From Phycisphaerales bacterium (GTDB lineage Bacteria > Planctomycetota > Phycisphaerae > Phycisphaerales > UBA1924), in NCBI GenBank assembly GCA_016763115.1, contig JAESUL010000020.1:1-11572 (forward strand): 11,572 nucleotides of DNA, read 5' to 3'. The position numbers and the translations under genes were made by a program. Below the pieces are notes generated by a model, which had not been told where the DNA came from, did no database searches, and worked only from the letters and a program-made list of their open reading frames with translations. Positions 1 to 8,600 of this stretch are shown piece by piece; the stretch's first letter is position 1; the number at the start of each line of letters is the position of its first letter.

Positions 1-1115
1 AGTTGGGCGATCAATACCGAGGAACTGACGAAGGTTGTTGGGATGTCGTTGCCGTCGTACCGCACGACCGACGATGCATTGAAGTTGCCGAACTTGGGTT
101 CTTCGTACCCGCTGAAGTTGGGGACATGCGAGGGGCCGGTGACACGGATCTCGATCGGTCGGGCGACCGGGGTGTCCTTGGGGTTGAAGAAATCATCATC
201 CATGATGATGTCGAGCGGTGAGAAGTTCGTCGGCTCGACGGCGGAGGTGACCGGGATCGGTGCTGCGATAGTCAGCAAGATCTCGTTGCTCATCCCGCCG
301 CCCGGGCCGGGGTTACAGATCACAACCGGCACCAGCATAGGGCGATTGTACTGCGATTCGGCGAGGCGGACATTGTGGATGCCGTTATCAACAGGTTGCA
401 CAAAGCGGGGAAGGGGTAGAGTGGTTCCGTCGGCTCCCCAGAGCACCGAGGGGAACCCTGGGATCTTGTTGAAATCAAAGTTCGGGAAGTACGCATCGGC
501 GCCGCCGACGAATCCGCCGTCGGTGGTGTCGCTCCAGAGGTCGTCGCGCATTTTAATGTAGTAATCACGCCGAGAGATGAAGGTGTCGTTGCCCGCGAAC
601 GATTTGGCATCGATCACCGAGATTGGCAGTGTCGCCAGGTCCGGGTCCGCGGCCCAAAGATTCGGGTTGACAGCGTCGAGGCGGGGCCTAGGGAAGGTAA
701 TCGCGAGATCGATTGTATCGGAGGTGCCTAGCCCGTTGACTGTGTAGAGCGTGGCAATCCCTGGAAGCAAACGGAAACGGTTGGGAATTTTGGCCAGCAG
801 TGCGTTGTTGGTGACATAGGTCGTGGAGAGTTGTTCGATTCGTCCCCAATGCTCGATCATCACCTTGGTGTTTATGGTCAATCGTTCGCCATAGATCAGG
901 ATATTCACCGACCCTGCAGCGGTGATGTTGAATGAGGAGGCATTTGGCGAGGTCTGGTCGTAGATCAGCATGCTCAGTTCTTCACGGCTGGCTGCTTCGA
1001 CATTGGGGAGGATTTCTTCGGAGCCCATGATGCGGATACATGGAAGTTGAACCGAATCGAATGGGATATCCCAGCCGTCATCGAATACAGGAACCGAGAA
1101 ATCGACGGCTCCCGG
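1..1115 (-). CDS. IPT/TIG-domain surface protein segment; probable frameshifted continuation of the propeller gene, cut by the left edge
   Basis: This minus-strand frame has no stop from about 1196 down to base 1, so the gene runs out of the window. Its internal ATG codons at 1028 and 971 have no convincing Shine-Dalgarno sequence, and the frame reads as good protein well before them (for example VDFSVPVFDDGWDIPFDSV). It is therefore better read as the continuation of the upstream propeller gene than as a separate gene. Two stretches match the IPT/TIG immunoglobulin-like fold: ILIYGERL, then STTYVTNNALLAKIP and a closing GTSDTIDLAI; later SNEILLTIAAPIPVTSAVEP, then RYDGNDIPTTFVSSSVLIAQ. The two TT(Y/F)V...L-A-(I/V)P lines are clearly repeated units. 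Between them is a less clear, Asp- and Gly-rich region. IPT/TIG domains of bacterial surface proteins usually serve structure or adhesion, so an extracellular role is inferred. If treated as a separate gene, the likeliest start is ATG at 971, two bases after the upstream stop codon. Confidence 0.72.
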
Positions 1116-3796
1116 ATTGGCACGCCGAGCCCCGCGAGGATTTCGGAGAGGTCCCAGTCGTAGCAGAACAGGCACTCTGGTCCGAAGGAAATGAGGTCAA
1201 AGCCGAACCCCGACGCCCCTCCGCTGACCTCGATGGTGTCCCATGTGATGCCCGGGATCAGCCCGATATCTGTTTTGTTGTTGAACTGCCCCGTGCCGAG
1301 GAGCGTTGGGATGATCTCGATGAGCCCGTCGTAGCTTGAGTCATTCTTTGCTACGGTGAAGGTCAGACTCTCCGTGATTGGCAGTGTTTGCGAGGGGATG
1401 TTTTCTCCGATGAAGTCGTACCGGATCATGGGAACCACGCCGACATCGATGTCTTGGGTGGCGCCGATATCTGCACGCGCACCGAGTTGGAGTGCGGCAG
1501 CCTCGCCATAAATCCTGAATGCCCCGCCATCTAAATCCAGTTCTGCTTGTGCGGTCAGCCCGAATGGTTTGAGCAGAGCCTCGGTGATATTCACGCCGAA
1601 CCGAAAGAACCGATCGTCGGCGCTTGTGCTAAATGAGTTTGTGTTCGGGTCGTAGAGGCCCTGGGCGAACATCTGTGGCGTGCGGAAGTCCGCCGAGAAA
1701 ATGCCGTCGGGTGATTCGATCGAGAGCCATTCGCCGGGGACCGGTGATCCGGCGGTTGCGAGCATGTCGAGCAGGTTGACGCCGGGGATGTAGTCTTGCG
1801 GGATGGTTTCTTGGTCATCGATGAACACGGGGCCCGCGACGACATTGGAGAAGGCGAGAATTTCGAGCGAAGAAAATACGCCGTAGTCCACGCCCGCGGT
1901 CAGCCCCGCGTTGAAGGTTGGGGTGAAGCAACTTGTCATTCGGGCGGCGGGGTCCGGGTCCCAATCGACGGCGATGGTGATCGGCGTGCCGGGGAGGACC
2001 TTGCTCTGTGGCGGTATCCCGAACTGGATGTCTACGGGCATGTGTACATCGACGGTGCCGCCGTTGAGTTCTGCTTTGACGCCGGTGTTGAGTGTTCCAT
2101 CGGTGAGGAATGTGAAGTCGCCGCCGAAGTCGCCGATGGGTGGGACAAAGAAGGTGGCATCTACCGAGAAGTTTTCGTTCCAGTTGACCGTGAAGAGCGG
2201 CTGCTCGGCGAGCAGGTTGCCCATCCCGGGTGCCCATATGCTCTGGTCCTCGAAGCTGAGCGTGGCGCTGGTTCTTTGGATTGTGGGCACACCAAGAAAC
2301 GGCTGGGAGTACTTTACGATGGAGAGTTCAGTGGTTCCTGAAGCTTGTCGGTTCCCAACAGCAAAGACATTCCCGCCAGCATCAACCTCGAGCCCCCGCG
2401 GACTGATACCGAAAAACCCAGCCGGGACTGGTTCGGTGTCTTCCCAGATTTGTTGCCCATTGGGATCGATTTTACGAACCGAATAGAATGTATCAAATGA
2501 TGCGGTGTACCGGCGCATCATTGCATAGGTATTCCCAAGCCGATCAACCTGCATATGGGTTATGGTTTCTGACAGAAACGAGGAAACTGGGAGTATCTGG
2601 CTTGAGCCGAAGTAAATTCTATTCCAAACATTATTCCCATCCGAATCAAGCTTGCGAAGGAGGCCAACATTGAGGGGAGTCCCAGGATCAGTTCCAACGA
2701 GTCCGCCGGAGAAGATGACCGAACCATCTTGCAGTGCAACCGCGTTGGTGTAATGGAGGACTCCGAATGACGAGTCAGCCTCGAATGTCCAGAGGACCAC
2801 GCCGTGTTCATCGACCCTTGCGCCGTATTCGGAGCCCGCATTTGTTCCTGCGAGAAAGACCCCGCCCTGCGGCGAGGCTTCAAGAGCATCGGCATGAAGA
2901 TCAAAGCTGATGCTCATGTCCAGTTCCATGCTCCAGTCAACCTCGCCGCTGCCCCCATCGAGCCTGGTCAGGACCGTCCCGCTGTGATCTGCTTGGCCTG
3001 TCAATGCATAGAGTCGTCCCGCTCGATCCATCTCGATGAACCCATTGGTCCCGCTCATCTGCGTGGAGGTCGTTTGCTCAAGATCAACGAGGTAGCCCAC
3101 GGCCCCGCTCTGGGGATCGAGGCGGTAGACGAAGACGCGATCGGGTGTAACTTGGAGACTGGAGTCGAGCCCCATTATCAAGAATGGAATCCCGTCGGGG
3201 TCAATCTCGATGTCCAGAAACTCGGGAACCAAGCCGGAGTTTGCACCTGGATTGTCGTACGCCCGTTGCCAGTTGAAGAAGCCGTCGGGGCTTACCCGGA
3301 CTACAAACGCTTGCTGGGTAGGGATAGTGCTTGTTTTCCCGGCAACATAGATATTCCCATCGAGGTCGAGCTCGAAAGCGGTGGGCCGGTTAAACAGTGC
3401 CGTCCCAGTCGCCCAGATGAGCTCGGGAATGTGGTTGGCGGCCACGGCGTATTTCTCGATTATGGTGAGCGCGCCGGCATTTGAAACAACGATCATGTGC
3501 CCTTCGAGATCAAACTTGGCACCAAAGAGAATCGTTTGGGGAAGTTGGAAATCCCATTCACGCGTGAACGGGTTGATGCCGCGGTGGTTGGGGCCGGCGC
3601 CCTGGTTTTCTATCTCCTCACGCACCTTGTCGGCGAGGTCTTCGGGCACCATGTCGAGGTGGTGTTCAAGTTCTTCGATGCGTTTGTTGAGTTGCTCTTG
3701 CGCGGGGTCGGCTTGCTGGGCCAGCGTGGTCGATGCGCCGAATGCAAAGGCAGCGAGCACGGTTGCGGAAATGAATGATTGGAATCTCGGTTGCAT
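974..3796 (-). CDS. secreted beta-propeller surface protein, 3' end frameshifted
   Basis: I chose the ATG at 3796 over the longer reading from 3853 because it has a GGAG Shine-Dalgarno eight bases upstream and starts a clean signal peptide (residues 1-26, TLA before QQAD). The frame as it stands gives 940 residues. A charged helix, possibly a coiled coil, follows at about 30-65 (LNKRIEELEHHLD). From about 85 to 500 there are seven or eight short units with a D-x-x-G-N/x-(I/V)-Y-V-x-G signature, such as LDLDGNIYVAGK, MDRAGRLYALTG and VDAGGNVFAVGN. These indicate an NHL/SBBP-like beta-propeller. Residues 500-890 are beta-rich and match no family I recognise. The last 43 residues, from about 898, have an uncharacteristic composition and appear to be out of frame: the neighbouring frame carries the better protein and leads into IPT/TIG domains. 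The neighbouring secreted-protein gene ends 63 bases upstream, suggesting one transcript. An exported structural or adhesive role is inferred; no catalytic motif is seen. Confidence 0.85.
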   Translation of the reverse strand: MQPRFQSFISATVLAAFAFGASTTLAQQADPAQEQLNKRIEELEHHLDMVPEDLADKVREEIENQGAGPNHRGINPFTREWDFQLPQTILFGAKFDLEGHMIVVSNAGALTIIEKYAVAANHIPELIWATGTALFNRPTAFELDLDGNIYVAGKTSTIPTQQAFVVRVSPDGFFNWQRAYDNPGANSGLVPEFLDIEIDPDGIPFLIMGLDSSLQVTPDRVFVYRLDPQSGAVGYLVDLEQTTSTQMSGTNGFIEMDRAGRLYALTGQADHSGTVLTRLDGGSGEVDWSMELDMSISFDLHADALEASPQGGVFLAGTNAGSEYGARVDEHGVVLWTFEADSSFGVLHYTNAVALQDGSVIFSGGLVGTDPGTPLNVGLLRKLDSDGNNVWNRIYFGSSQILPVSSFLSETITHMQVDRLGNTYAMMRRYTASFDTFYSVRKIDPNGQQIWEDTEPVPAGFFGISPRGLEVDAGGNVFAVGNRQASGTTELSIVKYSQPFLGVPTIQRTSATLSFEDQSIWAPGMGNLLAEQPLFTVNWNENFSVDATFFVPPIGDFGGDFTFLTDGTLNTGVKAELNGGTVDVHMPVDIQFGIPPQSKVLPGTPITIAVDWDPDPAARMTSCFTPTFNAGLTAGVDYGVFSSLEILAFSNVVAGPVFIDDQETIPQDYIPGVNLLDMLATAGSPVPGEWLSIESPDGIFSADFRTPQMFAQGLYDPNTNSFSTSADDRFFRFGVNITEALLKPFGLTAQAELDLDGGAFRIYGEAAALQLGARADIGATQDIDVGVVPMIRYDFIGENIPSQTLPITESLTFTVAKNDSSYDGLIEIIPTLLGTGQFNNKTDIGLIPGITWDTIEVSGGASGFGFDLISFGPECLFCYDWDLSEILAGLGVPIREPSISRFLYSMTAGISHSIRFNFHVSASWAPKKSSPMSKQPAVKN
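1105..1130 (-). other. apparent -1 frameshift junction
   Basis: On the minus strand the reading CCA ATC CGG GAG CCG (PIREP) leaves the good frame. Shifting by one base gives GGA GCC GTC GAT TTC (GAVDF), after which the frame stays open to the left edge. One extra base in the short C or G runs of CCGGGAG would join both frames without a stop, for example as PIPGAVDF. The exact shift point cannot be fixed; the second frame is open from 1196, so the shift lies between there and roughly 1105. Confidence 0.7.
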
Positions 3797-3804
3797 AATA
3801 CATA

Positions 3805-3808
3805 CTCC
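3805..3808 (-). promoter_or_regulatory. ribosome binding site deciding the propeller gene start
   Basis: GGAG lies eight bases before the ATG at 3796, just upstream of the signal peptide. The in-frame alternatives at 3853 and 3817 would add a polar stretch in front of the signal peptide, so the site settles the start. Confidence 0.7.
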
Positions 3809-3859
3809 AGTCGCCATCGATGGATGGGATCGGTTCGTGGTGGGGTGTTGCACGCGGGG

Positions 3860-5425
3860 TCAGTTTTTCGATGCGGGGGCCTTGTAGTGGATGCCCATGG
3901 TTTCGGGCTGCCCGTAGAGGCTCGGCATGAGCAGCCGCCCGCGATCTGGGCCGATCTTTTGGAGTTCGATCGGTGCGCCGCGTTGTTGGACAAAGGCGTC
4001 GCTGCGTTTGGAAATGACTTCCCATGATATTTTCTGGAGGGGGACGCCGCCGGCGATGACGAAGGTGTTGCCCTGGATCTCGGTCTCGATGTACAGGTTC
4101 GGCGCGGGGGCACCGATGGGGGTCAGCGTGTAGCGGTGGTCCGTGTTGATCGATGAGAAGTAATCGGGGAGCACGATCACGGCACGCCCGCGGTTGTCGA
4201 GGAAGACATTGCCGTTGTAGCGGTTCTGCGGCTCGGGCGATTCACTCGAATAGTGCAGCAGGTAGCTGCCCATCGGGTCAAGCGGATGGTCGATCATGAA
4301 GCTCTTGGTGCCCGAGGAGCCCAGGCGTCCGTTGGAGAACACACCCCACCCGGCGGTGCTGGCGACCTGCCCGTAGACGCCGAAGGTCGAGCCCGAGGCG
4401 GCGGTTGATTCGCCACGGACACCGGTGCCGGCGCCGACGGTGCTTTGTATACCAATGCTCGATGAAACGGCGTTGGTGTCGGTGACCTCGATGCCGTTGC
4501 CCGCGGAGTAGCGGACATCGAGGCGTGATGCGGGAGATGTTGTGCCGATACCGACACTCCCGCTGCTGCTGACAACCATTCGAGTCATGTTTGACAGTGT
4601 TCTGAAGCTGAGCCCGTCGGCTATATCGGCGTTGTACAAAACTCCGCCGTTGGTTGCAGTTTCACTCGTACCGAACAAGACCCCTGTCGCAACGGGGGCG
4701 TTTACACTAATATAAGAACTACCCGAAGATCGTGCAACCACAAGAGGGCGGTGGGGGATGGCTGTACCCATACCGACAAACCCAGTGTCGCCTCTGATCG
4801 CCATGCGGGTAATGCCGTCGTTGCTATCCCTGAAGTTCAGATTGTCACTTGATAGTTCGTGATAGATGGTCCAACTCGAAGGGGTCCCGTCGGTTTCAAG
4901 ACGAATCCCGGCGGATGTGGGGCTCGTCACTCGAAGAGGTTGGGGGTCGTCTCCTCGAACTTCAAGAGCGCCATTCGCCGCCGCTGCTGTACCGATGCCG
5001 ACATTTCCGGTTGGGCCGACATTGATGCCGCGTGTGTTGAGCGCGTAGGGCACGGCGGACAGCTTCTGTCGGGTGATGATCTCGTAGGACTGTGACCCGT
5101 CGGCGGGCCCGGCTTCGATCTCAAGCCAGAGTTGATCGTTGAGTACCCACGGCTGCACGCCCCAGTCGAGTTCGACGGAGAACAACCCATCAACCAAATC
5201 TACATTGAAGAGTTGGAGGGTGTCGATCAGGTTCCCGGCGACGGCATCGTCGTAGAGCCGAAAGCGGAAGTCACGCATGCCTGTGACGGGCGTGCCGTTT
5301 TGGGCGAGCACGCCCTGGTAGCTGATGGCGGTTTCGGGCGGGAGCGCGAGGGCGTTGCTCGGTGTGAGCGCGATGCCCGCGGCCATGGTCAGGGCGAGTG
5401 TACAGAGCTTTGCGGATATCTTCAT
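3860..5425 (-). CDS. secreted tail-fibre-like surface protein with VGIGT repeats
   Basis: The protein has 521 residues with a signal peptide (about 1-28, ending NALA-LPP). The region 30-130 is beta-rich and includes SYQGVLAQNGTPVTG and AVPYALN, as in many exported repeat proteins of Planctomycetes and Bacteroidetes. Three spaced units then match the tail-fibre-like pattern G-x-V-G-(I/M)-G-T...L-x-V: at about 140-156 (GNVGIGTAAAANGALEV), 215-231 (GFVGMGTAIP...LVV) and 289-304 (GSVGIGTTSPASRLDV). Glycine- and serine-rich linkers separate them. The C-terminal part, about 374-480, begins KSFMIDHPLDP and includes ESPEPQNRYNG, VLPDYF, RYTLTPIGAPAP and IAGGVPLQKISW. I recall this layout as a conserved end domain of such proteins, but I know no biochemical function for it. 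The start is supported by GGAGAGG nine bases upstream. An extracellular location is likely; the role (appendage, adhesin or matrix) is inferred. The propeller gene follows 63 bases downstream. Confidence 0.85.
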   Translation of the reverse strand: MKISAKLCTLALTMAAGIALTPSNALALPPETAISYQGVLAQNGTPVTGMRDFRFRLYDDAVAGNLIDTLQLFNVDLVDGLFSVELDWGVQPWVLNDQLWLEIEAGPADGSQSYEIITRQKLSAVPYALNTRGINVGPTGNVGIGTAAAANGALEVRGDDPQPLRVTSPTSAGIRLETDGTPSSWTIYHELSSDNLNFRDSNDGITRMAIRGDTGFVGMGTAIPHRPLVVARSSGSSYISVNAPVATGVLFGTSETATNGGVLYNADIADGLSFRTLSNMTRMVVSSSGSVGIGTTSPASRLDVRYSAGNGIEVTDTNAVSSSIGIQSTVGAGTGVRGESTAASGSTFGVYGQVASTAGWGVFSNGRLGSSGTKSFMIDHPLDPMGSYLLHYSSESPEPQNRYNGNVFLDNRGRAVIVLPDYFSSINTDHRYTLTPIGAPAPNLYIETEIQGNTFVIAGGVPLQKISWEVISKRSDAFVQQRGAPIELQKIGPDRGRLLMPSLYGQPETMGIHYKAPASKN

Positions 5426-5434
5426 GGTGTTTTT

Positions 5435-5441
5435 CCTCTCC
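5435..5441 (-). promoter_or_regulatory. ribosome binding site of the tail-fibre-like gene
   Basis: GGAGAGG lies nine bases before the ATG at 5425 and is the strongest Shine-Dalgarno match in the window. It confirms this start, which directly begins a signal peptide. Confidence 0.7.
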
Positions 5442-5495
5442 AGATCAACGAATTGCGTGAGTTCACCCCCAAGCGATCAGCCCGAGGAGAGAGGG

Positions 5496-5536
5496 AAAAA
5501 ACCCCCACACCCAAATAAACGAGAACGGAAGGGGGT
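5496..5536 (-). terminator. terminator-like hairpin with T-tract after the kinase gene
   Basis: On the minus strand ACCCCC (5536-5531) can pair with GGGGGT (5506-5501), and the second arm runs into six T residues (5501-5496). The stem is short and the loop long (about 24 bases), so it is not a textbook terminator. It sits 137 bases after the kinase stop and 71 bases before the next start codon. That position suits either a terminator of the sigma-kinase transcript or an attenuator in the leader of the surface-protein genes. A second GGGGGT at 5470-5465 could compete for the same C-rich arm. Confidence 0.35.
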
Positions 5537-5672
5537 AGGGGACATGGGGTATGGATAATTCTTTGTTATCGGAACAAGTATCCGTTCTTAGGCTCTGTAA
5601 CGAGGGTAAAAGGCGATCGGACGGTGCGTGATTATTAGGTTTCAGGCAGTATTTCGTAGTCTGCATCGATGT

Positions 5673-8600
5673 TTACGGGAGCGTTGCGGCCCATTGTTCG
5701 ATCCTCGCCACGCGAACGGCGGCGGGGTCGAGGGCGGATGGGGACTTGCCGGTGATCAACGCTTGGCGTGCGGCGTCGAGTTTCGTGTTCCATTGTTTCA
5801 CGATGTGCTCGCGTTGGATCGGGCGATCGGATTCGAGGATACGGATCGAGTTGTTTGTGCAGGTGACGAGTCGTTTGTCATCGGGTGTCCAAACCATCGT
5901 AAAGATGTAGTTGCGGTCCGCGTCGGGTTTGTAGAGTGGTAGTTTGATGTCGCAGAGTTTCTCGAAGAACTCGGCATCATAGATGATGACCCGCCCGTCT
6001 TCGGTTCCAATCGCAAGGCGGGTGCCGTCGTTGGAATAGCAGACACCCCAGGTGACATCGGAAATGCCATCCTTGAGTTCATGGAGAATCTCGGAGGTTT
6101 CTTGGTCACGGATGGTGAGGACGAGGTACTCGCCCGTGGCGTAGGTGCTGCCGTTGGGATTGATGGCGACGCCCGTGTCGGCGCGTCCGGTTGCTAAGTT
6201 TGGAAGTTGCTCGCCCTTTTCGCCGGGATTTCGGAGTATCACAAGTGCATGGCCTATCCGAAGGGCGGAGCTCTGGAGAATGCGCCCGTCGTCAAAGACG
6301 GCTGTGTGGTGATAGAGCCTTTGAGATGTCCCGATGGGAATCAACTTGGCGACGGCGTCGATGACCTCGTTGCGACTGGAGTACTCTATCCATGAGCGAG
6401 TGCCGGTATCGAGATCGATGCGTGTGAGGCCTCGTTTTCCTGAATCCGGGTCAAGTTCAGCGTACACAAGTTGTGATCCATCGGGCGAGAAAATCAGAGG
6501 CATATCCATGTTGTGATTCAGGTTGCGCCCGTGCTTGAATCGTGCAAGCGGGGAGCCGTTTTCAAGATCCCACAGAATAATATCGCCCTCTGGGGCACTG
6601 CTTGCCAATATGGTTCCATCGGGAGAGATCGCGAGTTGGTAGATCCAAGATTCATGCCCGACCAGCGCAGTGATGTCGGGTTGCTGCGGTTCGTCGATGT
6701 CGATAATCCAAGGCAGTGTTGCATCAGGCGATTCGGTGCGAATCAATCGCCCATCGGGCGACATGAACGGGACCCGTTGCAAGGCAGATTTGCCGATGGA
6801 CGCCTCAAAGATACGGCTTCCGGATTGAATGTCAAAGACACGGATCACTTCGTCGGCGTTGTTGGTTGCCGCGACGCGCCGGCCATCGGCTGAAACGACG
6901 ACTTGCTTCGCTTCGCCGTATTCAGCCCCGATTGTTCGGATATATTCCAGAGATGGAAGAGACATGACCCTGATGCCGTTGGAGGTAGCGGTGAAGAGTT
7001 CTTGTTCATTGGCACCGATTCCAAAGTGGGCGTACGCGGGACCAGAACTGACCACTTCCCAGGATCGGGTATCAACGATATAGACCAGATCACGCCAACG
7101 CGAGAGCACTAGGTAGGGTCGGTCACGCAGGAACTGCATCTGCACCCATTGCATGCCGGTGGTCACAGAACGCCCCGTATCAAGGTGAAAGACTTCTTCG
7201 CCGTTCTGGCGGACGGTGAGGCGATTGTTGCTGTAGAAATGGGATGCAACGAGCGATGTATCATGGTTTAACTGATCTCTTGAGAACTTGGAGTCTGCTG
7301 AAGGTAGATGGATGATTTTTTCAAACGCGCCATTTATCGTATTGAGAACACCGAGTTGGTCGTCCTCGGTGCGTAGTGCAAACATATTCTCGGGCGCGTC
7401 GGGCCATTGGACTTGGATTTTGGTGCGGATCGGCTTTGGCGTTTGCGTCTTGATTTGGCGTGGTGAATCGGCCAGCAGGTCGTATACGCCGGTGTAGCCC
7501 TCTGGTGTGAACTGGAACAGTTCATGGTTGTTGATGAACCGAGATGTTCTGAGAGATTTGGAAACATGCCCTCGGCTGAGGGGGATCTCATCAATGATCC
7601 ACGGCGCACGCAATGAGAGATGGTTCCATTCCCATCCTCGTTCTTGCTCGTCGATCGAGTTGAGTTGAATAGTCGCGTCCCATGGCTCATCGCGTCCAAT
7701 GAAAAGTTGCGCAGAGGCAAACAACCCACGCATGGCTTTGACATTGTTGTGTCGGGCTTGTATCTCTCGTTGCTCGGTGAGCACCCGCTGGCGTCTCTCT
7801 GCGAGAGCAAAGTAGGACGAGAGAGCAATCCCACCGATGAGCACAACGACTGTCGCAACAGTTCCAGCGACGATCGCCCGGTTGCGTCTTGTAAACTTTG
7901 AGGCCCTGTAAAATGATGAAGGTGGTCGGGCCTTGATCGGTTCGTTGGCAAGATAGCGACGGATGTCGTCGGCGAGCTCGCCGGCGTTGGAGTACCGCCG
8001 ATCGATTACGCGGTCGAGGCACTTGGTGACGATGGTGTCGATGTCCGTATCGATGCCGCGGTCCAATGTTCCAAGCCGGGGAGGTTCTTCCATCTCGATT
8101 GATCGGAACGCTGCAGAGAGCGATTTCCCGGTCAACTGCAGCGGGGGGTGCCCGATGAGTAGTTCAAACGCGATCGCGCCGAGTGCGTACACATCGGCAG
8201 CCGGTCCGATTGAATCCGGGTTGCCCATGAGTTGCTCGGGTGCCATGTACGCGAGCGTGCCGAGGATCTGCCCCTCGCGAGTCATGGTTGTGGCGGCGAG
8301 CGTTGCATCACCAACGAATCGGGCGATACCAAAGTCGAGAATTTTGGGTTGCCCCGAAGCGGTGACGAGGATGTTCTCAGGCTTGAGGTCTCGGTGGACC
8401 ACGCCGCGATTGTGTGCGTGCGTCATGCCGTCGGCGACCTTGGCGATGAGTTCGAGTTTCTGCTTGCTCGACAAGCCGTGTTCATCAGCAAACGCGTGCA
8501 GCGGGCGACCGTCGATGAGTTCCATGACGAAGTACGGGCGGCGCGATTGGCCCATCAATGCCACGCCCGCGTCAAACACCTGCGCGATGCCCGGGTGCTG

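Larger units (their letters stand above)
5426..5672. other. 247-base spacer between kinase and surface genes
   Basis: This is the longest non-coding stretch. It holds the hairpin with T-tract described above, a G-rich run on the plus strand (5531-5554) and the ribosome binding site of the next gene. No strong -35/-10 pair is seen; TTGTTC with TATCCA nearby (about 5550-5575) has too short a spacer. A promoter recognised by the neighbouring ECF sigma factor could be here and would not match the usual consensus. Confidence 0.5.

Noticed and set aside
1100..1200. Programmed -1 ribosomal frameshift joining the two frames
   Set aside because: I found no X-XXY-YYZ slippery heptamer in the zero frame within the overlap and no clear downstream structure. 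A missing base or sequence error is simpler.
3814..3823. Ten-base palindrome CCATCGATGG between the two surface genes
   Set aside because: It is a single short palindrome with no repeat elsewhere that I noticed. Chance is adequate at this length, and it lies inside a short operon spacer.
1796..3887. Long plus-strand open frames opposite the propeller gene (1796-2341, 2804-3484, 3381-3887)
   Set aside because: They lie antisense to a clear secreted-protein gene, have no recognisable domains and no ribosome binding sites, and their amino acid composition is that of a shadow frame.
3860..5425. Prophage tail fibre gene
   Set aside because: The VGIGT repeats resemble tail fibres, but there is a signal peptide and no phage gene nearby, so a cellular surface protein is more likely.
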